DNA from: an uncultured Sphaerochaeta sp.
GTDB lineage: Bacteria; Spirochaetota; Spirochaetia; Sphaerochaetales; Sphaerochaetaceae
Length of the DNA: 64,000 bases
Reading direction: 5' to 3'
Assembly (NCBI RefSeq): GCF_963667405.1
Contig: NZ_OY763408.1
Span: forward strand, 372,001-436,000
The position numbers and the translations under genes are program-made. The notes below the pieces were generated by a model. That model made no database searches. It saw only the letters and a list, made by a program, of their open reading frames with translations, and was not told where the DNA came from. Positions 8,032 to 15,271 of the stretch are shown in pieces. Every line of letters begins with the position of its first letter. The first letter of the stretch is position 1.

Positions 8032-8853
8032 ATGGTCCTTGATACGATGCAGTCCATGCTCTCATTTTTGCGGCCCGCCTTGCAGGTGGGTCTGCTTGCA
8101 TGGCTTTTCTATCGCTTCTACACAACCATTGCCCAGACGAAGGCCCAGCAGATCGTCAAGGTTGTGGTGGTGCTCTTCGCCACCTATGCACTCAGCTACA
8201 TCCTCAAGCTGGAGGTGCTTCTCTTCTTTTTCCGATACATCAGCATCCCGGCAACCATATTCATCTGCATCGTCTACCAGCCTGAGCTCAGGCGTTCCTT
8301 CACCCAGTTGTGGAGCGGAGGAAGCCGACTTTTCCGTATCGGTACGCAGACCACCAGCAGTGACCAGATTGATTCAATCCTCAATGCCTGCAATGTGTTG
8401 GTGAACAAGCGCCGCGGGGCCCTGATTGTCTTTCCCCGGCGGCTGGGCATCAAGAACATCATCGACAGCGGCACCAGGATCAATGCCGACCTCTCCACCT
8501 CCCTCATCCTGACGGTATTCGACCACGATACACCGCTGCACGATGGGGCGATGGTCATCCAGAGCGGCCGAATCGTTGCAGCCGGATGCTATCTTCCGCT
8601 CTCCGAGCAGACGGACATCAAGAAGAGTTTTGGTACCCGACACCGCGCAGCCTTGGGGCTTGCGGAGGAGTCGGATGCCGTGGTCCTGGTTGTCAGTGAG
8701 GAGACCGGGGCTATCAGCATGACCTACAATGCAAACCTGTACTACGACCTGGACACCAATACGATCAAGCGCATGTTGCTTGCTCTGTTCAGTTACCACG
8801 ACATTACTCCCGAGGAGCTCATGCAGGAGGCAGGCAGTGACGAAACTGAGTAA
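8032..8853 (+). CDS. cdaA: Membrane diadenylate cyclase
   Basis: Makes the second messenger c-di-AMP from two ATP. The 273-aa protein has three hydrophobic segments in the first 80 or so residues, then a DisA_N catalytic domain with both signature motifs, DGA (in HDGAMVIQ) and RHR (in RHRAALGL). The arrangement is that of CdaA/DacA, not DisA. The ybbR gene overlaps its 3' end, as in the cdaA-cdaR-glmM operons of Firmicutes, but glmM is replaced here by acpS. c-di-AMP typically controls potassium and osmolyte balance and wall integrity; its effectors are not in this window. Confidence 0.95.
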   Translation: MVLDTMQSMLSFLRPALQVGLLAWLFYRFYTTIAQTKAQQIVKVVVVLFATYALSYILKLEVLLFFFRYISIPATIFICIVYQPELRRSFTQLWSGGSRLFRIGTQTTSSDQIDSILNACNVLVNKRRGALIVFPRRLGIKNIIDSGTRINADLSTSLILTVFDHDTPLHDGAMVIQSGRIVAAGCYLPLSEQTDIKKSFGTRHRAALGLAEESDAVVLVVSEETGAISMTYNANLYYDLDTNTIKRMLLALFSYHDITPEELMQEAGSDETE

Positions 8854-9244
8854 GCATATGCAGTCACTCCTGCTCAATTGGCCGGCCAAGGTCCTCTCCT
8901 TGGTGTTTGCCCTCCTGGTGTATGTTTTCATCCAGTACTCGACGCTTGGCGCGAGGGTGGTGACACTCCCCCTTGAGGTGAGCCTTCCTCCTTCGCTTGA
9001 GGCCCAAAGCCTTGTGCCAACATCGGTGGAGGTAATCATCCGGGGCGATGAGGATGTCATCTATCTGATCAATCCCAATGCCATAGAGGCTACCATCGAC
9101 TTCTCCGAGGTGACGGAAGAGGGTATTTCCACTTCCCTGGTTGTGCTCACCTACGATGAACGGGTGTTCGATGGTGCCGGCATCTCTTTGGTCGCCAATC
9201 CCAACCAGTATCGGATTCTCTTCGCCCAGAGGAGCTTGCCTTGA
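8837..9244 (+). CDS. YbbR-domain protein, probable CdaA regulator
   Basis: Short (135 aa) protein with one N-terminal transmembrane helix (residues about 12-30) and one extracytoplasmic YbbR domain. In Firmicutes the CdaR partner has three to four such domains and regulates CdaA, so this is a minimal version. The start is the GTG at 8837, six bases after AGGAGG and inside the last codons of cdaA (17-base overlap). The ATG at 8858 has no ribosome-binding site. Overlap with cdaA supports a functional pair in c-di-AMP control. I did not give the cdaR symbol because the domain count differs. Confidence 0.82.
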   Translation: MTKLSKHMQSLLLNWPAKVLSLVFALLVYVFIQYSTLGARVVTLPLEVSLPPSLEAQSLVPTSVEVIIRGDEDVIYLINPNAIEATIDFSEVTEEGISTSLVVLTYDERVFDGAGISLVANPNQYRILFAQRSLP

Positions 9245-9621
9245 TGGATATGGGAATCGGCATTGATGTGGTGAACATCGACCGAATGAAACATCTTTCC
9301 GAGCATGCCTGCCAGCGAATGTTCCATCCTGAGGAGCTGAAGGAAGCCGAGTTGCTGTCTTCTGAGCGACGGGCTGAGTACCTTGCCGGACGGTTTGCAG
9401 CAAAGGAAGCGTTCGGGAAAGCCTTGGGTACCGGCCTTTCGGGGCTGAGCCTGCAGGAAATCCGCGTTGAGCGGCAAAGCGACGGAAGACCGGTGCTTCG
9501 TCTGGAGGGCAAGGCTCTCCAATTGCTGGGTGCACGCAAGGCCTTGGTTTCCATCAGCCATGACCAGCCGGTGGCTGTCGCCATGGTGGTGCTGGGCGGA
9601 GGCGCTGATGGCCCGTTCTGA
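9244..9621 (+). CDS. acpS: Holo-[acyl-carrier-protein] synthase
   Basis: Transfers 4'-phosphopantetheine from coenzyme A to the serine of acyl carrier protein, activating fatty-acid synthesis. 125 aa, normal for AcpS. Motifs: GIGIDVVNIDRMK at the start (metal-binding Asp) and the FAAKEAFGKALGTG stretch that binds CoA and magnesium. The ATG at 9244 overlaps the ybbR stop (TGATG); a TTG three bases earlier is also possible. The 3' end overlaps truA by 14 bases. Confidence 0.94.
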   Translation: MDMGIGIDVVNIDRMKHLSEHACQRMFHPEELKEAELLSSERRAEYLAGRFAAKEAFGKALGTGLSGLSLQEIRVERQSDGRPVLRLEGKALQLLGARKALVSISHDQPVAVAMVVLGGGADGPF

Positions 9622-10456
9622 TTGGAAAAGGCCCGAGCTGGAAATGCTCGGCGAAGGGCTCAGGAGAATTCGGCTCACCGTAAGCTATCATGGAAGTCAC
9701 TACAGCGGATGGCAGAAACAGTCCAACGCCCTTGCGGTGGCAGAGGTGCTGGAGAAGGCCGTTGAGCAGATGATCGGCGAGCGTGTTGAGATCGTAGGCA
9801 GCGGCAGGACCGACAGCGGGGTGCATGCCCTTGGCCAGGTCTGCCACATGGACATCTCCAACCAGAAAGTGCAGGCCTCGGTCTTCCTTTGTGCCCTGAA
9901 CCGCTTGCTTCCCACCGATATCAGGATTCTGGAGAGCAGTGAGGTGGATGGCTCCTTCCATGCCCGCTACACCACCATGGCACGGATGTACCGCTATTAC
10001 TTCAAGCAAGAGGCAGAGATGACAGCCTTTGACGACCAGCTGGTTGCAAAGGTGAAGCGCTTCCCCTCCCTTGAGGTGCTCAATGGCTATGCGAAGGTGC
10101 TGCAAGGCACCCACGACTTCACCACCTTCACTGCCAGTGGGGATTTGTGCCCAAGCAAGTGGCGTGACATCTATGAGTCCTATTGGTCGTTCGAGACCGA
10201 CCGATGGGGTCAGCCTTTGCTCAGCTACACCATCTGCGGCAATGCATTTCTCTACAAAATGGTTCGTTCGTTGGTGGGCTCCATGATGGAGTTTGCCGAA
10301 AAGGGCGTGCCTGTCGAGGAGTTTTCCGCTATTCTGGAGAGCAAGGAGCGCAGCAAGGCAGGCAGGACAGCCGTGGCTTCCGGGCTCTATCTCTACCGCA
10401 TCAGTTATGATCGGGATGAATACGCGTGGTTTGAGGAGGTAGGCCATGACAGCTGA
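9608..10456 (+). CDS. truA: tRNA pseudouridine(38-40) synthase
   Basis: Converts uridines 38-40 of the tRNA anticodon arm to pseudouridine. 282 aa. The catalytic aspartate lies in GSGRTDSGVHALGQV, and FHARYTTMARMYRY and the C-terminal YKMVRSLVGSMMEFAEKG stretch are also typical. The ATG at 9608 is preceded at five bases by GGAGG within the end of acpS. This start gives an N-terminal extension of about 20 residues before the conserved RIRLTVSYHG, so the ATG at 9644 cannot be excluded. It belongs to the cdaA-to-priA run of overlapping genes. Confidence 0.93.
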   Translation: MARSDWKRPELEMLGEGLRRIRLTVSYHGSHYSGWQKQSNALAVAEVLEKAVEQMIGERVEIVGSGRTDSGVHALGQVCHMDISNQKVQASVFLCALNRLLPTDIRILESSEVDGSFHARYTTMARMYRYYFKQEAEMTAFDDQLVAKVKRFPSLEVLNGYAKVLQGTHDFTTFTASGDLCPSKWRDIYESYWSFETDRWGQPLLSYTICGNAFLYKMVRSLVGSMMEFAEKGVPVEEFSAILESKERSKAGRTAVASGLYLYRISYDRDEYAWFEEVGHDS

Positions 10457-11192
10457 CCAGGACAAGGCTGAAGCGCTGACCTACGCGCTCAAGCAGTTTG
10501 TGAATGTGTGTGATGAGGCTGAGGCTCTTGTGGGGCACAAGCCGCTTTGTGCGACCGAAGTGGATTACGAAGAGCTTGTGCAGTCCATGCTTCCGCAGAC
10601 CATTGACCCACAGAGTGTACAGGGGACTGGGCTGAAGCAACTACAGCATCTGGTCGAAGGGTGCACCAAGTGCAAGCTCAGCGAAACCCGTACGCATACG
10701 GTTTTTGGTGAGGGGGTCATCCCTGCCCGTCTGATGGTCATCGGGGAAGGCCCCGGTGCCGAGGAGGATGCGAGCGGCAGGGCTTTTGTCGGCAAAGCCG
10801 GCAAGTATCTGGACAGCTGGCTGGGAGCCATCTCGATGAGCCGGGAGACGAATGTCTACATAGCCAATATTGTCAAATGCCGGCCTCCGGAGAATCGTAA
10901 TCCCGAAGGCGATGAGGTTGCAGCCTGTCTGCCCTACCTCAAGCGCCAGATTCAGCTGGTGAAGCCCCAGATCATCCTACTTGTCGGGGCAGTTGCCTGC
11001 CATGCCCTGCTTCAGACCCCCGACGGGGTGGGGAAGTTGCGTGGTCGTTTCTTCCGTTATGAAGGCATACCGGTGGTTGCCACCTACCATCCTGCAGGGG
11101 TGTTGCGCAACGAAGAGCTCAAGCGCCCGGTGTGGGAAGACCTGAAGAAAGTGGCAGCGTATCTGGCAACCCCGCTGAACGGGAGGTCCTGA
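10446..11192 (+). CDS. Family 4 uracil-DNA glycosylase (4Fe-4S)
   Basis: Removes uracil from DNA as the first step of base-excision repair. 248 aa. The UDG superfamily motif 1 is [20 protein letters not shown] and motif 2 is HPAGVLRN. The cysteines that bind the 4Fe-4S cluster of family 4 enzymes are seen in [18 protein letters not shown] and a fourth Cys in the AACLPYL stretch. About 55 poorly conserved residues precede the core. It overlaps truA by 11 bases and ends in a TGATG overlap with priA, so repair and replication-restart genes are translationally linked. Confidence 0.92.
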   Translation: MTADQDKAEALTYALKQFVNVCDEAEALVGHKPLCATEVDYEELVQSMLPQTIDPQSVQGTGLKQLQHLVEGCTKCKLSETRTHTVFGEGVIPARLMVIGEGPGAEEDASGRAFVGKAGKYLDSWLGAISMSRETNVYIANIVKCRPPENRNPEGDEVAACLPYLKRQIQLVKPQIILLVGAVACHALLQTPDGVGKLRGRFFRYEGIPVVATYHPAGVLRNEELKRPVWEDLKKVAAYLATPLNGRS

Positions 11193-13156
11193 TGCCCAAC
11201 TTTGTGGAGGTTGTCCTGGACCTTCCGCTGAAAGATCCGTACACCTACCGTATCCCTGATGCACTCAAGACAGCCGTTGGTATCGGTCAGCGCGTGGTTG
11301 TCCCCTTCGGCAAGCGGGAGATGACGGCCTATGTGGTCGCTGTCCTGGAGAACTTCGAAGCTTCCTATGAGGTCAGGCCGATCAAACGCGTCATCGACGA
11401 AAAACCCTTGTTCGGAGAACAGAACATTGCTTTGGCCCAGTGGATGGCACGCTTCTATCTCTGCAGCCAGGGCGAGGCCTTGAGCATGATGATTCCCGGA
11501 GGACGGCGTGACGTCAGTCCCCCTGTCCTTGATGTGGAAGAGGACCTGCTGCTTGAGAAGGTCGAGCATCTCAGTGAAGAGCAACAGAATGCCATTGATG
11601 CAATCCTCTCCTCCACCAAGCAGATGCACTACCTCTTCGGAGTGACCGGCAGCGGCAAGAGCGAGGTATTCCTTCGCTGTGCCGAAGCGGTCATAGGGCA
11701 GGGCAAGTCTGTCATCTACCTGGTTCCTGAGATTACGCTCACCCACCAACTGGCACGGCAGGTAACCAATCGGTTTGCGAACAAGGTAGCCATCCTTCAC
11801 TCTGCACTTACTCCCAGCCAGCGGCTCAGGGAGTGGAAACGAATCCTCAATGGCGAGGTTCAGCTGGCCATCGGTGCGCGCAGTGCAGTGTTTGCCCCTT
11901 TCCCCAACCTTGGGCTGATCATCCTCGATGAGGAGCATGAGAACAGTTACAAGAGCGGCAACACGCCTCGCTACCATGCACGCCAGGTAGCCCAGAGGCG
12001 GTGCCAGACTGAGGGTGCCCTGCTGGTCATGGGCAGCGCCACCCCCTCCCTGGAAGCGTACAGCCTGATGCAGGACGGGTCCCAGGTCCAGGCTCACTAC
12101 CTGAAGAATCGGGTGGCCGGTGGGAGCATGCCCAAAATGGAGGTGGTCAACCTTGCCTTTGAGAAGTCGGTGATCAGCACCACCCTCAGACAGGCCATCA
12201 AGGAGACGCTGGCGTCCAAGCATCAGGTGATCCTTTTTCTCAATCGCAGGGGGTTTTCCTACTTTTTCCACTGCAACAGCTGTGGCTACGAGCTGCGTTG
12301 CCCGAACTGCGATGTGTCGCTGACCTATCACAAGAGTACGAACCAGATGGTCTGTCACTACTGCGGCTACCGTGCCGAGCCGATGAAGGTCTGCCCGGAG
12401 TGCCGGAGCCTTGATGTCTCCTACAGCGGTTTTGGGACCGAGATGGTGGAGCAAGAGGTGCGCTCTCTCTTTCCCCAGGCCTGCATCGAACGACTCGATA
12501 CGGACAGTGCAAAAAAGAAAGGGCATGTCGCCAAAGTGCTTTCCGACTTCCGCTCAGGTGAGATTGATATCCTCCTGGGAACACAGATGGTTGCCAAGGG
12601 GTTGAATTTCCCCTTGGTGGAGTTGGTCGGTATCGTACTGGCTGACAGCGGGATGAATATTCCTGACTTTCGCGCCCAGGAGCGTACGTTCAGCCTGCTT
12701 GTCCAGGTTTCGGGCCGGGCGGGGCGGTACAACGACAAGGGAAGGGTCATCATCCAGACCTTCCATCCGGAGAACCCTGCGATACGGTATGCGCTGGAAG
12801 ACAACCTTGGGCAATTTTACGAAGAGGAGCTTGCGGTACGCAAGGATACCGGCTTTCCTCCCTTCAGCCGGTTGGTGAATCTGGTCCTGCGTGGTCGCAG
12901 CAAGGAGAAAGTGGAACGGGAGTCTGAACTGCTTGAAGAACGGTTCAACCAGTGCGCGAAAGAAGGGAAGACTGAGGTCCTGTGCACCAGTGAGTGCCCC
13001 TTGGAGAAGATTGCCTCCAACTACCGGTACCATCTTCTCATCTCAGGACGTGAAGCGAGTGAGACCCACCATCTGGTGGCCACCGTACTGAACACCTACA
13101 CCCCGCCATCGGGGGTGTATCTTGAGGTTGATCTCGATCCTCTGCAGCTGCTCTAG
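11192..13156 (+). CDS. priA: Primosomal protein N' (replication restart helicase PriA)
   Basis: Superfamily 2 helicase that recognises stalled forks and reloads the replicative helicase. 654 aa, somewhat shorter than the E. coli protein. An N-terminal 3'-binding domain (YTYRIPD, VVVPFGKRE) is followed by Walker A GVTGSGKSEVF, the DEEH box (LDEEHENSYK), and the zinc-binding strand with CNSCGYELRCPNC, CHYCGYRAE and CPEC. The C-terminal helicase motifs include GTQMVAKGLNFP and QVSGRAGR. The start ATG overlaps the udg stop (TGATG). It is the last gene of its run; the lipoprotein gene on the other strand ends four bases away. Confidence 0.96.
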   Translation: MPNFVEVVLDLPLKDPYTYRIPDALKTAVGIGQRVVVPFGKREMTAYVVAVLENFEASYEVRPIKRVIDEKPLFGEQNIALAQWMARFYLCSQGEALSMMIPGGRRDVSPPVLDVEEDLLLEKVEHLSEEQQNAIDAILSSTKQMHYLFGVTGSGKSEVFLRCAEAVIGQGKSVIYLVPEITLTHQLARQVTNRFANKVAILHSALTPSQRLREWKRILNGEVQLAIGARSAVFAPFPNLGLIILDEEHENSYKSGNTPRYHARQVAQRRCQTEGALLVMGSATPSLEAYSLMQDGSQVQAHYLKNRVAGGSMPKMEVVNLAFEKSVISTTLRQAIKETLASKHQVILFLNRRGFSYFFHCNSCGYELRCPNCDVSLTYHKSTNQMVCHYCGYRAEPMKVCPECRSLDVSYSGFGTEMVEQEVRSLFPQACIERLDTDSAKKKGHVAKVLSDFRSGEIDILLGTQMVAKGLNFPLVELVGIVLADSGMNIPDFRAQERTFSLLVQVSGRAGRYNDKGRVIIQTFHPENPAIRYALEDNLGQFYEEELAVRKDTGFPPFSRLVNLVLRGRSKEKVERESELLEERFNQCAKEGKTEVLCTSECPLEKIASNYRYHLLISGREASETHHLVATVLNTYTPPSGVYLEVDLDPLQLL

Positions 13157-13160
13157 GCTC

Positions 13161-13619
13161 TTACCGGTTGAAAAGTGCCTGGGCTTCCTCGGTCACATCG
13201 GTCTCATCAAGCTTGCAGAGGGTACAGGTCCTTGGCCCTACCGCCGGAATGGTGATGTTCAGCCTCAAACGCACCAGTGTCCCCACACTGCCCCCGCTGA
13301 AATCCATGTCCATCGAACCGTACTGGGGGAAGGTCGGACCGGTCAGTGAGTCCGTGCCATCGATCAGCACCCCATTGGCATTGGTGTAGTTGGTGTAGGT
13401 TCGTACAATGGGGTTTGAGCCGCTTTCCGAATAGCCGGATGGGAACGCCCCCCCATTCGCCGCCTTGAAGGTGTCCACCTCCTGGTCGGCAGCATGGAGC
13501 TGGTCGAGCAATGCCTGGATCCTGAGTTGGGTTGCAGTGAGGGGAAGTTCATCATCCTCACAGCCGGTGGGCAGCAGAACAAGAGAGAGAGCCAGTACGC
13601 ATAGGGCAAACCTTCGCAT
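13161..13619 (-). CDS. Putative lipoprotein of unknown function
   Basis: 152 aa, not recognised. It has a lipoprotein signal peptide (MRRFALCVLALSLVLLPTGC) with a lipobox LPTGC and acidic residues after the cysteine. The mature part begins with a short predicted helix (residues about 30-60, possible coiled coil). It is then rich in Gly, Ser, Thr and Asn (TYTNYTNANG, SMDMDFSGGS) and has two late cysteines in CTLCKLDE. The start has a clear AAAGGAGACGGC site. It stands alone between priA and def. A surface or periplasmic lipoprotein is the most that can be said. Confidence 0.75.
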   Translation of the reverse strand: MRRFALCVLALSLVLLPTGCEDDELPLTATQLRIQALLDQLHAADQEVDTFKAANGGAFPSGYSESGSNPIVRTYTNYTNANGVLIDGTDSLTGPTFPQYGSMDMDFSGGSVGTLVRLRLNITIPAVGPRTCTLCKLDETDVTEEAQALFNR

Positions 13620-13781
13620 TGCCGTCTCCTTTCAGGTCTGGGTGCGAATCCTCATTGCTCCATCGTGTAGCCTGAGGAACCGATTCACACAGGCGCTGTT
13701 GTACATAATAATAAATCTGTCCAAATGATTTGCCTAGATTCCGCCAATCTTTGTCCTGTGGGTGTACAGTTCGTCGTGAAG

Positions 13782-13810
13782 TTGACCAGAGACATGCGTG
13801 TTGGTATAGT
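13782..13810 (+). promoter_or_regulatory. def promoter giving a near-leaderless mRNA
   Basis: TTGACC (13782-13787), a 17-base spacer and TATAGT (13805-13810), the best promoter in the window. The def ATG follows nine bases after the -10, leaving a leader of roughly three bases, and no Shine-Dalgarno sequence is present in TGAATCACT. Confidence 0.8.
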
Positions 13811-13819
13811 TGAATCACT

Positions 13820-14326
13820 ATGTTAGATATTTATACACTAGGTGAAGAGGTGCTTGGAGAAAAGTGCCAACCGATAACCAAATTTGACAGCGGCCTGCGT
13901 GTGCTGGTCGATGCCATGTTCGAAACTATGTCCGAAGCCGATGGAGTCGGTCTTGCCGCTCCGCAGGTGGGTGTTCCCAGCCGCTTGTTTGTGATCAACA
14001 TCCAAGGTGTTGAGAAGCGTGCATACATCAATCCTCAGATCATTGAGACCTCCATCGAGACCGATACGGCAGAGGAGGGGTGTCTCTCCATCCCCGGAGT
14101 CTGGCATGATGTCCAGCGGCCTGCCAGGGTTACCATCCAGGCCCAGGACATCGAGGGAAAAGTATTCACCGTGAAGGCGGAGGGCTTGCTTGCCCGTGCC
14201 ATCCAGCACGAGAATGATCACCTCAACGGGGTGCTCTTCATTGACCGTCTTTCCGACGAAGAGAAGGAAAAGATGGTGAAAGCCTATGAGAAACGCACGA
14301 AGGGGAAGAGGAGAAAAGAGCGGTGA
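13820..14326 (+). CDS. def: Peptide deformylase
   Basis: Removes the formyl group from the N-terminal methionine of new proteins, using a metal ion. 168 aa. All three motifs are present: GVGLAAPQVG, EGCLSIPG (metal-binding Cys) and QHENDHLNG (HExxH-type metal site). The start MLDIYTLGEEVLGEK aligns with the family. The gene is predicted to be read from a leaderless transcript (see promoter). It overlaps fmt by four bases (GTGA), the common def-fmt pairing: one enzyme adds the formyl group to initiator tRNA and the other removes it from the product. Confidence 0.97.
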   Translation: MLDIYTLGEEVLGEKCQPITKFDSGLRVLVDAMFETMSEADGVGLAAPQVGVPSRLFVINIQGVEKRAYINPQIIETSIETDTAEEGCLSIPGVWHDVQRPARVTIQAQDIEGKVFTVKAEGLLARAIQHENDHLNGVLFIDRLSDEEKEKMVKAYEKRTKGKRRKER

Positions 14327-15267
14327 GGATCCTGTTTGCAGGAACAAGTGAAATTGCAGTACCTACCCTGAGGGCCTTGGCAGAGCAGTTTGAGATCGGT
14401 GCGGTATTGACCAACACCGACAAGCCACATGCTCGCAGCAAGGCCCTTGTTCCGCCTGCGGTCAAGACGGAGGCGCTTCGCCTTGGGCTTGAGGTGGTGC
14501 AGTTCGACCGCCTTGGCAGTGAGGCTCGTTCTGCTGTCGCCCCGTTTGGGTGCGACACCCTGCTCTGCTTTGCCTACGGTCGTATGTTCGGACCGAAATT
14601 TCTCAGTCTGTTTACCGGGGAGAAGCTGAACATCCACCCCTCCTTGCTTCCCCTTCTGCGCGGTCCCAGCCCCATCCAGGGGGCAATCCTCAGCCAAGCT
14701 GGGATGACCGGCATCAGCATCCAACGCATTGCCAAGGAGATGGACAGTGGCGACATTCTCGCATCGTGCACTCTGCCTCTTGACGGTACGGAGACCACCG
14801 AGAGCCTGACCGCCAAGGTCAGTACGCTGGCAGCCGAACTTGCGCTCTCCTCGTTGCGGGATCTGGAACGGGGCAGTGCCTCCTTTTCACCCCAGGCCGG
14901 AGAGGCAACCTATACCACACTCATCGATTCCTCGATGGGAGTGCTTGATTTTGCACAGAGTGCAAAAACCCTCCATGCCCAGATCAGGGCATTGGTTCCT
15001 TGGCCGAAGGCACGAACCGTCTATGCTGGGCAGAGCCTGATGATTACCGGTGTTCATGGCTCGCTTGCCGAGGCGGGCAGTGATCCGGTACCTCCAAACG
15101 TTGCGGCGGGAACCGTGGTGTGCAAACAGAAAGGAAAAGGCATCGGCATTGCCACCGGCGATGGCCTGTTGTGGGTGACCCACCTGCAGCTGGAAAAACG
15201 AAAGGAGTTGGACTACCTCTCCTTCCTCAACGGCAACCAGGGTTTTCTCTCCTCCCGGCTGGGGTAG
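14323..15267 (+). CDS. fmt: Methionyl-tRNA formyltransferase
   Basis: Formylates Met-tRNA for translation initiation, using 10-formyl-tetrahydrofolate. 314 aa. Motifs: RILFAGTSEIAVPTL at the N-terminus, the catalytic region LNIHPSLLPLLRGPSPIQGAI and AKEMDSGDIL, then the C-terminal tRNA-binding domain from about residue 205. The start is GTG, overlapping the def stop in GTGA, so it should be coupled to def translation. The patatin gene begins four bases after its stop. Confidence 0.96.
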   Translation: MRILFAGTSEIAVPTLRALAEQFEIGAVLTNTDKPHARSKALVPPAVKTEALRLGLEVVQFDRLGSEARSAVAPFGCDTLLCFAYGRMFGPKFLSLFTGEKLNIHPSLLPLLRGPSPIQGAILSQAGMTGISIQRIAKEMDSGDILASCTLPLDGTETTESLTAKVSTLAAELALSSLRDLERGSASFSPQAGEATYTTLIDSSMGVLDFAQSAKTLHAQIRALVPWPKARTVYAGQSLMITGVHGSLAEAGSDPVPPNVAAGTVVCKQKGKGIGIATGDGLLWVTHLQLEKRKELDYLSFLNGNQGFLSSRLG

Positions 15268-15271
15268 CGGT

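Noticed and set aside
13620..13781. tRNA-like GGTGCGAATCCTC stretch near 13640
   Set aside because: No acceptor stem, anticodon arm or CCA partner could be drawn around it; it is taken as chance.
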